From contig NZ_RBWX01000010.1 in the NCBI RefSeq assembly GCF_003634215.1, forward strand, positions 302,277 through 366,276: a stretch of DNA of 64,000 nucleotides, given 5' to 3'. Under the pieces are notes generated by a model. The model searched no databases. It saw only the letters and a program-made list of their open reading frames with translations, and was not told the DNA's origin. Positions 9,123 to 20,454 of the stretch are shown here, in pieces. A program made the translations under genes and the position numbers. How positions within the stretch are numbered: position 1 is the stretch's first letter; each line of letters opens with the position of its first letter. This DNA is from Sphingosinicella microcystinivorans. GTDB taxonomy: Bacteria; Pseudomonadota; Alphaproteobacteria; Sphingomonadales; Sphingomonadaceae.

Positions 9123-10148
9123 ATGTCAACCATATCGCCATTGGCGGACCGCGCGTTTTCACTATACCTCGATACTTGGCGGTTCATCGCTGCGATCACG
9201 GTCGTCATCGCGCATATGAACATGGACGGCTTCGATTTTCCGCTTAAGACACCAAACGCCTTTTCGCACGAAGCGGTGATTGTCTTCTTTGTTCTTTCGG
9301 GTCTGGTGATTGCACACAGCACCTTCGAAGGCGGGCGGGACTGGAAGGCCTATCTTTTCGCCCGAGCAAGTCGCCTCTACGCGGTCGTGCTGCCGGCTAT
9401 CGCCCTAAGTCTCGCCTGCGCTGCGCTGGTGGGCAAAGGCTGGACGGCCTGGGATCTCGTTTCGAGTCTGCTCTTTTTGAATGAAGTGTGGCTGAATCCG
9501 GCCAAACTGCCGCTTAACGGACCCTTCTGGTCCCTATGTTTCGAAGCCTTCTATTATACCCTCTTCGGTATATGGATTTTCGCGAAAGGCCCGGCACGTT
9601 ACGTGGCTTTCGCAATCGTGGCGGTCGCTGCGGGACCCGCTATCCTGGCGCTTTCTCCGGCTTGGCTGTGTGGTGTCTGGCTTTACTACAATGCCCACAA
9701 GATATCGCTGCGTGGCAACTACGCTGTCGCCATCATCAGTCTTGGACTTATTTTCGTGATCGTTCTGAGCGGTGCCACGATGACGATTCGTGCGTGGATG
9801 TTCGATTTGACGCCTTACTGGTACGTCATGCGCCAGGCCACGCGCATCGTGACCGATATTATCATTGCGGGTCTCTTTACGGTTCACCTGCTTGCCGTAC
9901 GGAACATCGTTCCTGAAATTCTGACCCGGTATGCATCGACGGTGCGCTATCTTGCGGGAGGAACGTTCACGATCTACCTCTTCCACCGGCCGATCATGCA
10001 GGCATTCGACAAGCCCGGCTACGGCCCACTGGCGTCGATTGCCACCTTCGTGGCGATCGTCGGCTTTTGCCTCCTCATATCGGGATCGCTCGAGAAGAAG
10101 CGGACCAGAATCCTTCGAGAACGATTGCCGCGGATAAGCTTCGCTTAG
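9123..10148 (+). CDS. Acyltransferase-3 family membrane protein
   Basis: A 341-residue polytopic protein with about ten hydrophobic segments. The family catalytic signature is present in the first helix: R20 and H31 in DTWRFIAAITVVIAHMN, the R-x10-H pattern of acyltransferase-3 (OafA/NodX-like) enzymes, which O-acylate extracytoplasmic carbohydrates. The segment FFVLSGLVIAHSTFEGG follows as expected. A GGGAA ribosome site lies at about 9113. Gene and 108-bp upstream spacer are visibly more AT-rich than neighbours, suggesting a separate acquisition. No glycan-synthesis genes are adjacent, so the acceptor is unknown. Confidence 0.87.
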   Translation: MSTISPLADRAFSLYLDTWRFIAAITVVIAHMNMDGFDFPLKTPNAFSHEAVIVFFVLSGLVIAHSTFEGGRDWKAYLFARASRLYAVVLPAIALSLACAALVGKGWTAWDLVSSLLFLNEVWLNPAKLPLNGPFWSLCFEAFYYTLFGIWIFAKGPARYVAFAIVAVAAGPAILALSPAWLCGVWLYYNAHKISLRGNYAVAIISLGLIFVIVLSGATMTIRAWMFDLTPYWYVMRQATRIVTDIIIAGLFTVHLLAVRNIVPEILTRYASTVRYLAGGTFTIYLFHRPIMQAFDKPGYGPLASIATFVAIVGFCLLISGSLEKKRTRILRERLPRISFA

Positions 10149-10217
10149 AGCTTCCCACCGCGCACAATCCAAACACGGGCGGTTTTGTCTGTCACGGAAA
10201 CCGGCTACAGACTCGTT

Positions 10218-11167
<950 letters not shown>

Positions 11168-11171
<4 letters not shown>

Positions 11172-11935
11172 TCTTCAACCGCCACGCCGTCTGGGCGATC
11201 TACAAGTTCGAGCTGGCGCGTTTCCGGCGCACGGTCTGGACGAGCCTGATCACCCCCGTGATCACGACGACGCTTTACTTCATCGTGTTCGGCTCGGCGA
11301 TCGGCTCGCGGATGCAGGAGGTCGGCACGGTGCCTTACGGCGCGTTCATCGTGCCGGGGCTGATGCTGCTGACCATGCTGACCGAGAGCATCTCCAACGC
11401 GTCGTTCGGCATCTACATGCCGAAATGGACGGGAACGATCTACGAGCTGCTCTCCGCGCCGATCTCCGCGTTCGAGACCGTGCTCGCCTATGTGGGCGCT
11501 GCGGCCACGAAGTCGGTGATCCTCGGCCTCGTGATCTTCGCAACAGCGAACCTCTTCGTCGACATCGATATCGTGCATCCGCTCTGGATGATCCTGTTCA
11601 TGGTCCTGCTTGCCGTGACGTTCTGCCTGTTCGGCTTCATCATCGGCATCTGGGCGAAGAACTTCGAGCAGCTGCAGATCATTCCGCTGCTCGTTGTGAT
11701 GCCGCTGACGTTCCTCGGCGGCGCCTTTTATTCGATCGACATGCTTCCCGCCGCGTGGCGCACGGCAACGCTGTTCAACCCGATCGTCTATCTGATGAGC
11801 GGCTTCCGCTGGAGCTTCTTCGGCGCGGGCGATGTGAGCGTCGAACTCAGCCTTGCCGCGATGTTCGGTTTCCTGACGCTGTGCCTCGCCGTCGTCTGGT
11901 GGATCTTCCGGACGGGTTACCGGCTGAAGAACTGA
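11168..11935 (+). CDS. ABC-2 type exporter, permease subunit
   Basis: A 255-residue membrane protein from GTG 11168, which overlaps the stop codon of the ATPase gene. It has about six hydrophobic segments and the ABC-2 family pattern, including an N-terminal [15 protein letters not shown] amphipathic stretch, [15 protein letters not shown], and a C-terminal region [16 protein letters not shown] followed by [12 protein letters not shown]. Together with the upstream ATPase it forms a NodIJ/DrrAB-like exporter. Its 3' end overlaps the convergent RND gene by 19 nt. Confidence 0.92.
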
Positions 11936-14900
11936 GCGAGGGGTTTCCGCGGCCTGCGCGTGCGCGGGCGTGCGAGCAGCAGGTACATCACCGGCGTGAC
12001 GATGCGGCTGAGCAGCGTCGAGGAGATGAGCCCGCCGATGATCACCCACGCGAGCGGGGAATAGAGCGCCGACCCGCCGAGCGCGAGGGGCATCAGGCCA
12101 CCGATCGCTGTCACCGAGGTGAGCAGCACCGGCAGGAAGCGGATCTCGCCCGCTTGCTCGATCGCCTCGCGGAGGCCGAGGCCGCGCGCGCGAAGCTGTG
12201 ACGTGAAATCGACGAGCAGGATCGAGTTCTTGATCTCGATACCGATGAGCGCGACGAAGCCGATGATGCCCATGTAACTCATCGGATAGCCGGTGAGCAG
12301 CAGCGCGATGATGCCGCCGAACATGCCGAGCGGGATGACGCCAGCGACCACGGCGACCTCGCGGAAACGCCCGAATTCGGCAACGAGAACGGCCATGATG
12401 CTGAACACCGCGAGGAGCAGGATGCTGCCGATGCCATCGAAGCTCTGCGCGCTTGCTTCCGCTTCGCCTCCGATGCCGAGCGCATAGCCCTGCGGCAGCG
12501 TGAGGCTTTGCAGGCGCTCCACCACATCCTTGTTGACGCGGGACGTGAGATAGCCTGCCTGAGTCCACGCGGTGACGGTGATGTTCCGTTCAAGCTGGTA
12601 GCGATCGATTCGCGGCGGCACGCTTTTGAGGTTCGGCTCGGCGACCTCGGCGAGCGGAATGGCGTTGCCATCGCTCGTGGTGACATAGACGGATTGCAGC
12701 GCCGATACCGGCTGCCGCTCACCCATGGGAAGGCGGACGACGACGGGGTAGGTGTCGCCCTCGTCGTCGCGGAAGCTTGCGGCGCGTTCGCCCGCGATGG
12801 CGAGGCGCAGCGCACGCCGGGGCTCACCGGGCGGTACACCGAGCAGTGCCGCCTTGTCCGCATCAAGCCCGAGATCGAGATCGACACGATCCACGGCGAG
12901 CGGGTTGTCGATGTCGCGCGTGCCCGGCGTAGCGCGGATGATCTTAGCGACCTCTCCGGCGATCATTTTCAGGACGCTGTTGTCCGGTCCGCTGATGCGG
13001 ATGGCGATGGGGGCGTCGATCGGCGGGCCGTTTTCGAACTTGCGGACCGTGATGCGGGCATCGGGATCGGTGCTGAATACGCCGCGCAGGCGATCGAGCA
13101 TCTCGTCGCTTTTCCCGGCAGTCCATTCCTTGAGCACGACGAACACCGCACCCTTGCGCGTTTCCTCGGTGAGTGACCGCACGTTGTAATAGACCTGCGG
13201 ATTGCCCGCCCCGCTGTTTTCCATGAACGCGGAGACGCTGCCTTCCTTCGCGACCTCGGCGGCCACGCGGCGCACGACGCGGTCGGTCTGGGCGACGCTC
13301 GTACCTTCGGGCGTTTCGACTTCAACCATGAAATAGGGCGCGTCCGACGCGGGGAAGAGCTGCCAGCCCGCGACGGGGATGAGGCCGAGCGCGCCGATGC
13401 ACAGCGCCATCGAAAGCGCGAGCGTGCGCTGCGGCTTTTCGAGCGCATAGTGCAGAACTGGACCGTAAAGCCCGTGAATGCCGCGGGTGAGCGACTTCAG
13501 GATCGCATTACCCTCTGGATCGTCGTCCCGGTGCAGAACGCGGCTGGCGAGAAACGGGATGATGGTGAGCGAAACGACAAGTGATGCGCCGACCGTGTAG
13601 ATGACGGCAAGCGGCAGCGACCGTGTGAATTCACCTGCGCCGCCGGGCAGGAAAACCAATGGCAGGAAGGCGAACAGCAGCACGCCCGTCGAGCCAAACA
13701 CGGCGGCGGTGATTTCCTTCGTGCCCGAAAGCGCGGCGGCGGTGCGATCCGCACCCATGCGCAGGTGGCGGGAGATGTTCTCCGTCACCACGATCGAGTC
13801 GTCCACGATCAGGCCGAGCGCGAGGATGAAGCCCGAAACGGAAAGCTGGTTCAGCGAAAAGTTGAACACGTGCAGCAGCAGCACGCCGGTCGCGAGGCTG
13901 AGCGGGATCGAGATCATCACGATCAGCGAGGCACGGGGGCCGAGCGGCAGCAGCGTGATGAGGACGAGGCCAAGCGCGATGCCGAAATCTCGCGCCAGCG
14001 TATCGAGCCGGTTGCGGATGTCGCGCGACTGGTCGAAGCCCAGTTCGAGTTTGATGTCGGGCGGAAGCTGGCTGCGCGCCACGGCGAGTGCCGTTTCGAT
14101 TTCCTTGCGGATGCCGAGGACGTTGCCGTTTTCCTTTTGCATCGCTGTGACGAACACGGCGCGCTTGCCGTTGAAGCGCGTGATGTGTGTGTGTTCGGCG
14201 GTGGACCAATCCACCTCCGCCACATCGCCCACACGCACCAGTGTCCCGTCTTCGGCGCGGATGGGCACCGCACGAATCTCCGCAAGGCCGCGATAGGCGC
14301 CGCCCGCGTCGACGTTCAGACGGTGCTCGCCTGAATGCACGGCGCCCGCGGGCAGATCGACGCCGCCGCTTTGAAGCGCGGTGACGAGCGACGATGGGGG
14401 AATCCGGAGTTCTGCAAGGCGTCCGCTGTCGATGGCGATGCGAACCTCAGGGTTCGGCAGGCCGTAAATCTCGGTGGAGCGGATGCCGTCGACACGCGAG
14501 AGCCGCTCGGAAAGGTCGGTCGCGTACTTTTCCATGCGCCGCCACGAAGCGGTTTCGCTGACGAGCGCGAGTTGCACGACGGCGGCGTCGCTGGTGCGGA
14601 CCTTGAGGTATTGGAGTGACGCAAGACCGGAGGGCAGGCGATCGCGAATGGCGCCGATTTCCCTTACCACTTCGTCGAAATGCTGCTCCGGGTCGCCGCC
14701 CCATTCGAACTCGGCCGTGATGACCGAAGCACCGTCCTTTGAGGTGGAATCGACGTCGACGATGCCGTCGAGGCCCTTGATCACCTCCTCGATCGGCTTT
14801 GCGACCGTTTCCTCCATATCCTGCGCATCGGCGCCCGGCTGCGAGGCGACGACGAGGACGACGGGGATCGGCAGGTGTGGATCGACGGCGCGCGGAATGT

Positions 14901-14991
14901 TGAGGAAGGCGTAGATCCCGAGCGCGGCAAGCAGCGTGAAGAGGACGAGCGTCAGCTGCCAGCGGCTGACGGCAAGGGTGGCGAGGTTCAT
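11917..14991 (-). CDS. RND efflux transporter, inner-membrane pump
   Basis: A 1024-residue AcrB/MexB-class protein with the duplicated architecture of one helix, a large periplasmic loop and a bundle of helices in each half. The start [20 protein letters not shown] and the TM4 motif [15 protein letters not shown], with the proton-relay Asp pair, place it in the heavy-metal/HAE-type RND group. It starts at ATG 14991, overlapping the stop of the adaptor gene by 4 nt (ATGA). It should form a tripartite proton-driven exporter with that adaptor. No outer-membrane factor gene is nearby, so a TolC-like channel must come from elsewhere. Confidence 0.93.
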   Translation of the reverse strand: MNLATLAVSRWQLTLVLFTLLAALGIYAFLNIPRAVDPHLPIPVVLVVASQPGADAQDMEETVAKPIEEVIKGLDGIVDVDSTSKDGASVITAEFEWGGDPEQHFDEVVREIGAIRDRLPSGLASLQYLKVRTSDAAVVQLALVSETASWRRMEKYATDLSERLSRVDGIRSTEIYGLPNPEVRIAIDSGRLAELRIPPSSLVTALQSGGVDLPAGAVHSGEHRLNVDAGGAYRGLAEIRAVPIRAEDGTLVRVGDVAEVDWSTAEHTHITRFNGKRAVFVTAMQKENGNVLGIRKEIETALAVARSQLPPDIKLELGFDQSRDIRNRLDTLARDFGIALGLVLITLLPLGPRASLIVMISIPLSLATGVLLLHVFNFSLNQLSVSGFILALGLIVDDSIVVTENISRHLRMGADRTAAALSGTKEITAAVFGSTGVLLFAFLPLVFLPGGAGEFTRSLPLAVIYTVGASLVVSLTIIPFLASRVLHRDDDPEGNAILKSLTRGIHGLYGPVLHYALEKPQRTLALSMALCIGALGLIPVAGWQLFPASDAPYFMVEVETPEGTSVAQTDRVVRRVAAEVAKEGSVSAFMENSGAGNPQVYYNVRSLTEETRKGAVFVVLKEWTAGKSDEMLDRLRGVFSTDPDARITVRKFENGPPIDAPIAIRISGPDNSVLKMIAGEVAKIIRATPGTRDIDNPLAVDRVDLDLGLDADKAALLGVPPGEPRRALRLAIAGERAASFRDDEGDTYPVVVRLPMGERQPVSALQSVYVTTSDGNAIPLAEVAEPNLKSVPPRIDRYQLERNITVTAWTQAGYLTSRVNKDVVERLQSLTLPQGYALGIGGEAEASAQSFDGIGSILLLAVFSIMAVLVAEFGRFREVAVVAGVIPLGMFGGIIALLLTGYPMSYMGIIGFVALIGIEIKNSILLVDFTSQLRARGLGLREAIEQAGEIRFLPVLLTSVTAIGGLMPLALGGSALYSPLAWVIIGGLISSTLLSRIVTPVMYLLLARPRTRRPRKPLAQFFSR

Positions 14992-16037
14992 GTGCCGGAA
15001 ACGGTTGCCGTGACGCGGCTGCCGTCGGCGAGCTGGCTGATCCCGGTGATGGCGATTCGTTCCCCGGCCTTGAGGCCGGCGAGAACGGCGACGCCCCGAT
15101 CATTCATGGCGCCGGTGACGATGCGGCGAGGCTTCACGCGCTTGCCGTCGGCATCCAGTACGTAGACGAACGCCTCTCCGGCGCGCGCCGCGAACACGGC
15201 GCTGCTCGGCACGAGCATCGTTTCCGGACCGCCGCCGCTAATGGAAAGCGTCGCATGGCCGATCTGGCCCGAACGCAGTGCCGGATCGGGCGGCAGTGCG
15301 AGTTCGACAGCGAATGTGCCGGTACGGTCGTCGGCACGGCCCGCGACCTCTATGATACGAGCGGCGCGGGGGGCGGGGCCAAGCGCCGCAATGTCGATGG
15401 GAACGCTGCCGGTGCGGATGATGCCCGCGGCCTGGATATCGGTGATAGGCACGCGCAGCACGAAGCCGTCGCGATTGTCGCCAAAGCTGATGACCGGCGT
15501 TCCGGCGTTCACGACTTGGTTCACCTCCGCGAAGCGGCGAAGGATATGGCCGTCCGCGGGTGCCGTGATGCGGGCGGTGCTCGCAGCGAACTGTGCGGAC
15601 GTGGTCGCGGCCGCGGCGGCGCGGTACGCGGCTTCGGCGCTATCGAGCCGGGCACGGGTGAGCCAGCCCTTGGCGAAAAGATCGCGGGCGCGGGTGAGAT
15701 CGGCCTGCGCACGTGTCCGCTCGGCGGCGGCGGCGGCAAGATCGGCGCCGACGGTCGTGGTGTCGAGCGCCGCGAGGAGCTGGCCCTTCCGCACACGGTC
15801 ACCCTCTTCGACAGCGATGGTGGCGATGCGTCCGGGTGTCGTGAAGCCGAGATCGATTTCACGGCGCAGCCGCACGGTTCCTACGGCGCGAAAGGTGTCG
15901 GCAGCCTCAACTGGGCGGGCTTCGGCTACCCGAATCGGCACAGGCGCGGCCTCGGATGGTTTCGCCGCCTCATCCCCCGACGAACATGCGACGAGGGCAA
16001 GGAAGAAGGCCGCTGCGATGGGCCGAACGGATTTCAT
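14988..16037 (-). CDS. RND periplasmic adaptor (membrane fusion protein), lipoprotein
   Basis: A 349-residue protein with a lipoprotein signal (FFLALVAC, lipidated Cys near residue 18). The order is a beta-barrel/lipoyl half (VGTVRLRREIDLGFTTPG, VEEGDRVRKGQLLAALD), an alpha-helical hairpin rich in Ala/Arg, the second lipoyl half (ITAPADGHILRRF) and a C-terminal membrane-proximal domain. It links the RND pump to an outer-membrane channel. It is the first gene of the two-gene operon and overlaps the pump gene by 4 nt. The upstream 124-bp gap would hold the promoter. Confidence 0.92.
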   Translation of the reverse strand: MKSVRPIAAAFFLALVACSSGDEAAKPSEAAPVPIRVAEARPVEAADTFRAVGTVRLRREIDLGFTTPGRIATIAVEEGDRVRKGQLLAALDTTTVGADLAAAAAERTRAQADLTRARDLFAKGWLTRARLDSAEAAYRAAAAATTSAQFAASTARITAPADGHILRRFAEVNQVVNAGTPVISFGDNRDGFVLRVPITDIQAAGIIRTGSVPIDIAALGPAPRAARIIEVAGRADDRTGTFAVELALPPDPALRSGQIGHATLSISGGGPETMLVPSSAVFAARAGEAFVYVLDADGKRVKPRRIVTGAMNDRGVAVLAGLKAGERIAITGISQLADGSRVTATVSGT

Positions 16038-16161
16038 AGCGGCTGATCCACTTCCGAGTCGTACTCAGACGCAATACTGAACAGGTGATTCTAAGGGAAG
16101 ATAGTCCCTAAAAAACTTAAACGATACGCTTCCGCGTCAATGTGTTGCGGACGTTTGATTG
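16038..16161. promoter_or_regulatory. Intergenic region, likely RND operon promoter region
   Basis: An AT-rich 124-bp gap between the DUF389 stop and the adaptor start, both read leftward. It contains an imperfect inverted repeat, AGGGA at 16094-16098 and TCCCT at 16105-16109, next to a run of A residues, and a short palindromic ACGC/GCGT pair at 16128-16139. These may be operator or promoter elements. No convincing terminator is seen. Confidence 0.35.
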
Positions 16162-17832
16162 CTAGCGCGCTGCGCTTGGCGCTTCGGCGAGCGTATCGGG
16201 AACGAGTTCGACGCTTCGAAGTGCGCTGCGGCCAAATTCGTCTTCGGCTGCTTTCTGGATCGCGCCCGAGGTGGTGCTGCGCGAGGCGACCTTGATGCCG
16301 CGTTCCCCGAGGACGGCGGCAACGGCGGCGGCACGATCCTCGGCGAGCTTGTCACGCGCCTCACCGCTGTCGGCCTCGCCGCTCGCGACGCGGCCGTTGA
16401 CGAGCACCGTGGTGATTCCCCAGCGCTTCAGTGCCCATGCGGCATCGACCACGGCCTCCATGCCCTTCGGCGACAGCGCGGCGGAATCTTCATCGAACGG
16501 TATGAGCGGCAGTTGGCCGACCGGCGGGATCACCATCACCGTCCAGCCCGGATGACGGATCGCGACGCGCGTTTCGAGTGCGCGCCAGGCGGGAAGGCGG
16601 ATGCCGGGCATCGCTTCTGCTGTCATCGATGCGTAGCGGCGGGCGAGATCGACGTTGACGGCAGACGGCGACTGCGCACCGAGAATCGCGAGTTCGGCGG
16701 CGACCTGCTGTGCATCGGCTTCGGTCGCCTTGCGCAGCGATTCGCCTTGCGCCCGCTTTGCAGCTTCCAGCTCGCGCTGCTCGCGTTCCTTCAGGGTCGC
16801 GTCGCTGTCGACGAGGACTTGGGCGAGGTTGATCGCAATGGGTTCTTCGAGACGCGCACGCAGGCGTGCGCTGATCTGCTGATCGGCATCGTAGCGGCGT
16901 TTCGGCGTCTGCACCGTGGCGCGGGCGACGATCGGCTCGGCGGAAAAATCCATTTCGAGTTGCGATATGCGCGAGTCCGGCCCGAAGTAGGCCGAGATTG
17001 CTTCGCGCGTAAGACGGCTCGCGAGCGCTTCCCATGCGATCTGGTGCAGCGAGAGCAGCAGCGGCACGGACAGTATGGCGAAAATCCCCAAGATGCCGAT
17101 GGTCTGGATGCGGGTGGAGCGGTCCGACATTGCGGTGCCGAAGCCGTACATCTTGGCCATCACCGCAGCGCTCAGCGCGATGGCGAGCAGATTGGTCATG
17201 AACAGGCCGAGCGCGCCGAAGAACACCAGGCCGTTCAGTGTCGCAAGGCCGTAGCCGACAACGGCGAGCGGCGGCATAAGGGCTGTAGCGATGGCAACGC
17301 CGACGATCGTTTCGCCGCGTCCGCGGATGACGGCATAGGCGCCCGCGAGCGCCGAGAAGATCGCGACCAGAAGGTCGAAGAAGTTCGGCCGCGTCCGCGC
17401 AAGGATTTCGGGCGTGACCGCCTGCAGCGGCGACAGGTAGACGACGAGGGCGCAGAAGCCGACGGCCGCGGCGACGCCGATTCCCAGTGTCGTCAGCGCA
17501 AGCCGCGCTTCGGCGAGGTTGAAGCGCGCAAGGCTGAAGCCAAGCGCCATGATCGGGCCCATGAGCGGCGAGATCAGCATCGCACCGATCACCACCGCAG
17601 GCGACGAAAGCAGCAGGCCGAGCACGGCGATGCCCGCCGACATGATGAGCATGAAGCCGAAGCGGGCGGACCAGTGCGCCTCGCCATCCAGCTTCGCGGC
17701 GACCTCCATATGATTGACGGAGCGCACCACCCAACGCCGCCAATAGGCGCGCTGGCGGCGCCACAACGTCGATGCCTGATGAAGCGTGGTGTCGATGCGG
17801 GCCTTCAGCCCTTTTCGCGTCGTGCTATCCAA
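16162..17832 (-). CDS. DUF389 membrane protein with long C-terminal extension
   Basis: A 556-residue protein. Residues ~45-290 are the DUF389 domain, with several membrane segments and the family signature GAMLISPLMGPIMALG. This is followed by ~260 residues not part of basic DUF389 proteins: a charged helical stretch (ATLKEREQRELEAAKRAQG) and a final segment, VLVNGRVASGEADSGEARDK then LAEDRAAAVAAVLGERGI, that resembles an OmpA-like fold in pattern. The function of DUF389 is not established; some members are linked to ion or stress response. Its start overlaps the 3' end of the SLC13-type gene by 8 nt, implying co-transcription. Confidence 0.82.
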   Translation of the reverse strand: MDSTTRKGLKARIDTTLHQASTLWRRQRAYWRRWVVRSVNHMEVAAKLDGEAHWSARFGFMLIMSAGIAVLGLLLSSPAVVIGAMLISPLMGPIMALGFSLARFNLAEARLALTTLGIGVAAAVGFCALVVYLSPLQAVTPEILARTRPNFFDLLVAIFSALAGAYAVIRGRGETIVGVAIATALMPPLAVVGYGLATLNGLVFFGALGLFMTNLLAIALSAAVMAKMYGFGTAMSDRSTRIQTIGILGIFAILSVPLLLSLHQIAWEALASRLTREAISAYFGPDSRISQLEMDFSAEPIVARATVQTPKRRYDADQQISARLRARLEEPIAINLAQVLVDSDATLKEREQRELEAAKRAQGESLRKATEADAQQVAAELAILGAQSPSAVNVDLARRYASMTAEAMPGIRLPAWRALETRVAIRHPGWTVMVIPPVGQLPLIPFDEDSAALSPKGMEAVVDAAWALKRWGITTVLVNGRVASGEADSGEARDKLAEDRAAAVAAVLGERGIKVASRSTTSGAIQKAAEDEFGRSALRSVELVPDTLAEAPSAAR

Positions 17833-19591
17833 ATCCTCTACTCAACAGCCAGGCCGCGACCCCGATGACGATGACCGAAACGCCCACCCCCATCCGTGCA
17901 TAATCGGAGAACCGATACCCTCCCGGCCCCATGACGAGCAAGTTGTTCTGGTGCCCGATGGGTGTGAGGAAGTCCGAGGATGCGCCGATCAGCACCATGA
18001 TGAGGCCCGCATCGGGCGAGAAGCCCATGTATTCGGACATCTGGATTGCAAGCGGCCCCATGATGATCGCCGTCGCCACATTGTTGAGCAGCGCGGATAG
18101 CAGAAGCGTCGCGGCACCGATCGCTGCGAACGTGGCGAACACGCTGGCGTTGCCGAGCTGGGCACTCAGCCATTCCGAAAGGATGTTCACGGCCCCGGTC
18201 GATTCAAGGCTCTGGCCGACAGGGATCATCGCCGCGAGCATGATGACCACCGGCCAGTCGATCGACCGGTAGACTTCCGAAGTCGGAATCAGGCGCGTTG
18301 CCGCCAGTATTGCGGCTGCGGCGAAGAATGCGATCGCGGGGGACACGTCAAACCCGACGATGCCGACAATGGCGGCGGTGAATATGGCAACGATCGCGGC
18401 GGCGCGGCGCGGCTCGACGGGCGGGGTGTCGAGACGCCCGATCTCCAGAAGGCGGGCGTTCGCAATGAACGCGCCGAGCTGGTCGGCGGGGCCGTGAATG
18501 AACAGCTGATCGCCGGGCTGAATCTCCATTTCCGACAACGGCAACCGTTCGTGTGCCGCGCGCGGGCCCGCCGCGACGACGCGGAGCTGCTGGCCGCTCC
18601 GCCACGTAACCGCTTCGTGCCGCTGGCCGATGAGGAAGGAGCCGTGCGCCACGGCGGCTCGCACGGTTGTCGCGTCAGGTGCAGGATTGCGGGCGACGGT
18701 CGGAAAAGTGCCGGTCGCCTCGGACAGTTCCCAAGGGTCCTTGCGACTGAGGACGAGCACGCGGCGCCTGTCACCGCCGATCGCCTGCGAAAAGCTTTCG
18801 AAGCTTGCGAGGGGGCGGCTGCCCGACTTGCGCAGCGCCGCGCGGAGTTCCACCTCGTCCGTTTCTTCGGGGACATCGAGCTCGAAGATGCGCCAGGGGT
18901 TCGCGAACGCGCGAACAGGTGCGCGTGTGTCTGGCAGCAGCCGCCAGCCGATCACCGCCATGTAGAGAAGCCCCGCCGCGGCGACGCAGCTTGCCACCGG
19001 TGTCATCTGGAAGAAGCTGAACGGCTCTCCCAGCGAATTTTGCCGGATCGACGACAGAATGAGGTTCGCGGGCGTGCCGATCAATGTCGTCATGCCACCG
19101 AGGATGGTTGCGAACGCCAGCGGCATCAGCGCAGCGGAGGGAGAGCGCCGCGAATCGATGGCGACCTGCGTGGCGATCGGCATCGTGATGACGAGCGCGG
19201 CGATGTTGTTCATGAAGGCAGAGAGGACCGCGCCGACCACCATCACGATGATGAGCCTGATCGGGAAGGGCGCCTGCTCGGGAATCACCCGGCGCGTGAA
19301 CGCCGCCGCGATACCGCTGAGCTCGACCGCGCGCCCGACTATAAGCACGGCGGCGACCGCGATCACCGCGGGGTCTGAAAAGCCGGCCAGTGCTTCCTTC
19401 GGGCTGACAACGCCCACCACCAGCGCGGCGAGCAGCGCGACGACGGCCACGAGGTCGTGCCGAACCTTCTCGCTGATGAAAAGCACCAGCGTTAGCGCGA
19501 GGATCGTCGAGCTGACGATTGCCGGGTCGATGGGCAGGCTCAGGAGAGGCGAACGCCAGCAGCGCCGGCGACCTCCTGCACATATTGCCAC
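17825..19591 (-). CDS. SLC13-family anion permease with RCK_C domains
   Basis: A membrane protein of about 588 residues if GTG 19591 is used. The open frame runs much further upstream but that part is the antisense/out-of-frame shadow of the DUF815 gene. Clear permease sequence begins at LSLPIDPAIVSSTILALTLV, so the true start lies between 19,591 and ~19,545. N- and C-terminal halves are hydrophobic (SDPAVIAVAAVLIVGRAVEL; MIPVGQSLESTGAVNIL), and the middle holds soluble TrkA-C/RCK_C modules (LSEMEIQPGDQLFIHGPADQ). Such proteins transport sulfate, dicarboxylates or similar anions with sodium. It lies between the DUF815 and DUF389 genes in one leftward unit. Confidence 0.83.
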   Translation of the reverse strand: MAICAGGRRRCWRSPLLSLPIDPAIVSSTILALTLVLFISEKVRHDLVAVVALLAALVVGVVSPKEALAGFSDPAVIAVAAVLIVGRAVELSGIAAAFTRRVIPEQAPFPIRLIIVMVVGAVLSAFMNNIAALVITMPIATQVAIDSRRSPSAALMPLAFATILGGMTTLIGTPANLILSSIRQNSLGEPFSFFQMTPVASCVAAAGLLYMAVIGWRLLPDTRAPVRAFANPWRIFELDVPEETDEVELRAALRKSGSRPLASFESFSQAIGGDRRRVLVLSRKDPWELSEATGTFPTVARNPAPDATTVRAAVAHGSFLIGQRHEAVTWRSGQQLRVVAAGPRAAHERLPLSEMEIQPGDQLFIHGPADQLGAFIANARLLEIGRLDTPPVEPRRAAAIVAIFTAAIVGIVGFDVSPAIAFFAAAAILAATRLIPTSEVYRSIDWPVVIMLAAMIPVGQSLESTGAVNILSEWLSAQLGNASVFATFAAIGAATLLLSALLNNVATAIIMGPLAIQMSEYMGFSPDAGLIMVLIGASSDFLTPIGHQNNLLVMGPGGYRFSDYARMGVGVSVIVIGVAAWLLSRGFG

Positions 19592-20382
19592 GCGACGCGG
19601 CCCGAGCGCCCGCCGCGCCCGGTCGCCCAGGTGACGGCGGCCTGTGGGTCGATATCGAGTCCGTAGGCACGGCCGTAGGCCTCGACCATCGCCAGATAGG
19701 TGGTCTGGTCGCAGGCGTGGAAGCCGAGCGACAGGCCGAAGCGGTCGGCGAGTGCGAGACGGTCGTCGAGCCCGTCGCGGGCGTTGATGCTGTTTGCTAA
19801 CTCGTTCTCGCGCATTTCGCGCGGCACGATATGGCGGCGGTTCGAGGTGACGTAGAAGCGGCAATTGTCCGGCCGCGCTTCGATGCCGCCTTCGAGAACC
19901 GAGCGCAGGCGCCGGTACTGGCGCTCGTCCGTGTCGAAGCTGAGATCGTCGCAGAACAGCACGAAGGCGCCTTCGCGTTTCGCAAGACGCCGCAGCAGCA
20001 GCGAAACGTCGGCGATGTCGTCGCGCTCGATCTCGACGAGGGCGATCGCTTCGCCCGCCGCCTGCAGATGTGCGACCGCCGACTTGACGAGGCTCGACTT
20101 GCCCATGCCGCGCGAGCCCCACAGCAGGATGTCGTGCGCGGGCAGGCGTTTCGCCAGCCGTTCGGTGTTGCGGAGCAGCGCCGCGCGCTGCGCATCGATG
20201 CCCACGTAGCGGTCCAGCGGCTGCGCACTGAGCGTCGCAACGGGGCGCAAAGTGCCATGATCCCAGGCGTAAGCCGGGGCATCGGGCAGCGCCTCTGTGG
20301 CGGCCGGCGCGGGCGCAAGCCGTTCCAGCGCGTCCGCGATGCGCGCAAAAAGGCTGATTTCAGGAGATTCGGGCGTTTTCAT
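19540..20382 (-). CDS. DUF815 family AAA+ ATPase
   Basis: A 280-residue protein from ATG 20382 (MKTPESPEISLF). Longer in-frame starts at 20400 and 20430 exist, but they add poorly conserved-looking residues and intrude on the yajC promoter. Walker A is WGSRGMGKSSLV and Walker B is FVLFCDDLSF, with a sensor-like segment FYVTSNRRHIVPREM. The DUF815 group has no firmly assigned role. The gene is divergent from yajC across 72 bp and its stop overlaps the likely start of the SLC13-type permease gene. Confidence 0.88.
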   Translation of the reverse strand: MKTPESPEISLFARIADALERLAPAPAATEALPDAPAYAWDHGTLRPVATLSAQPLDRYVGIDAQRAALLRNTERLAKRLPAHDILLWGSRGMGKSSLVKSAVAHLQAAGEAIALVEIERDDIADVSLLLRRLAKREGAFVLFCDDLSFDTDERQYRRLRSVLEGGIEARPDNCRFYVTSNRRHIVPREMRENELANSINARDGLDDRLALADRFGLSLGFHACDQTTYLAMVEAYGRAYGLDIDPQAAVTWATGRGGRSGRVAWQYVQEVAGAAGVRLS

Positions 20383-20454
20383 TGCGTCTCGCTCTTGCAT
20401 TTGTATAGTCGCGCGCCAAATCGCAGCCACACGCTTTCGAAAGCAAGGGTCTCA

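Noticed and set aside
16159..17868. 569-codon plus-strand frame antisense to DUF389
   Set aside because: Composition is Arg/Gly/Asp-rich without domains; DUF389 family signature is on the minus strand.
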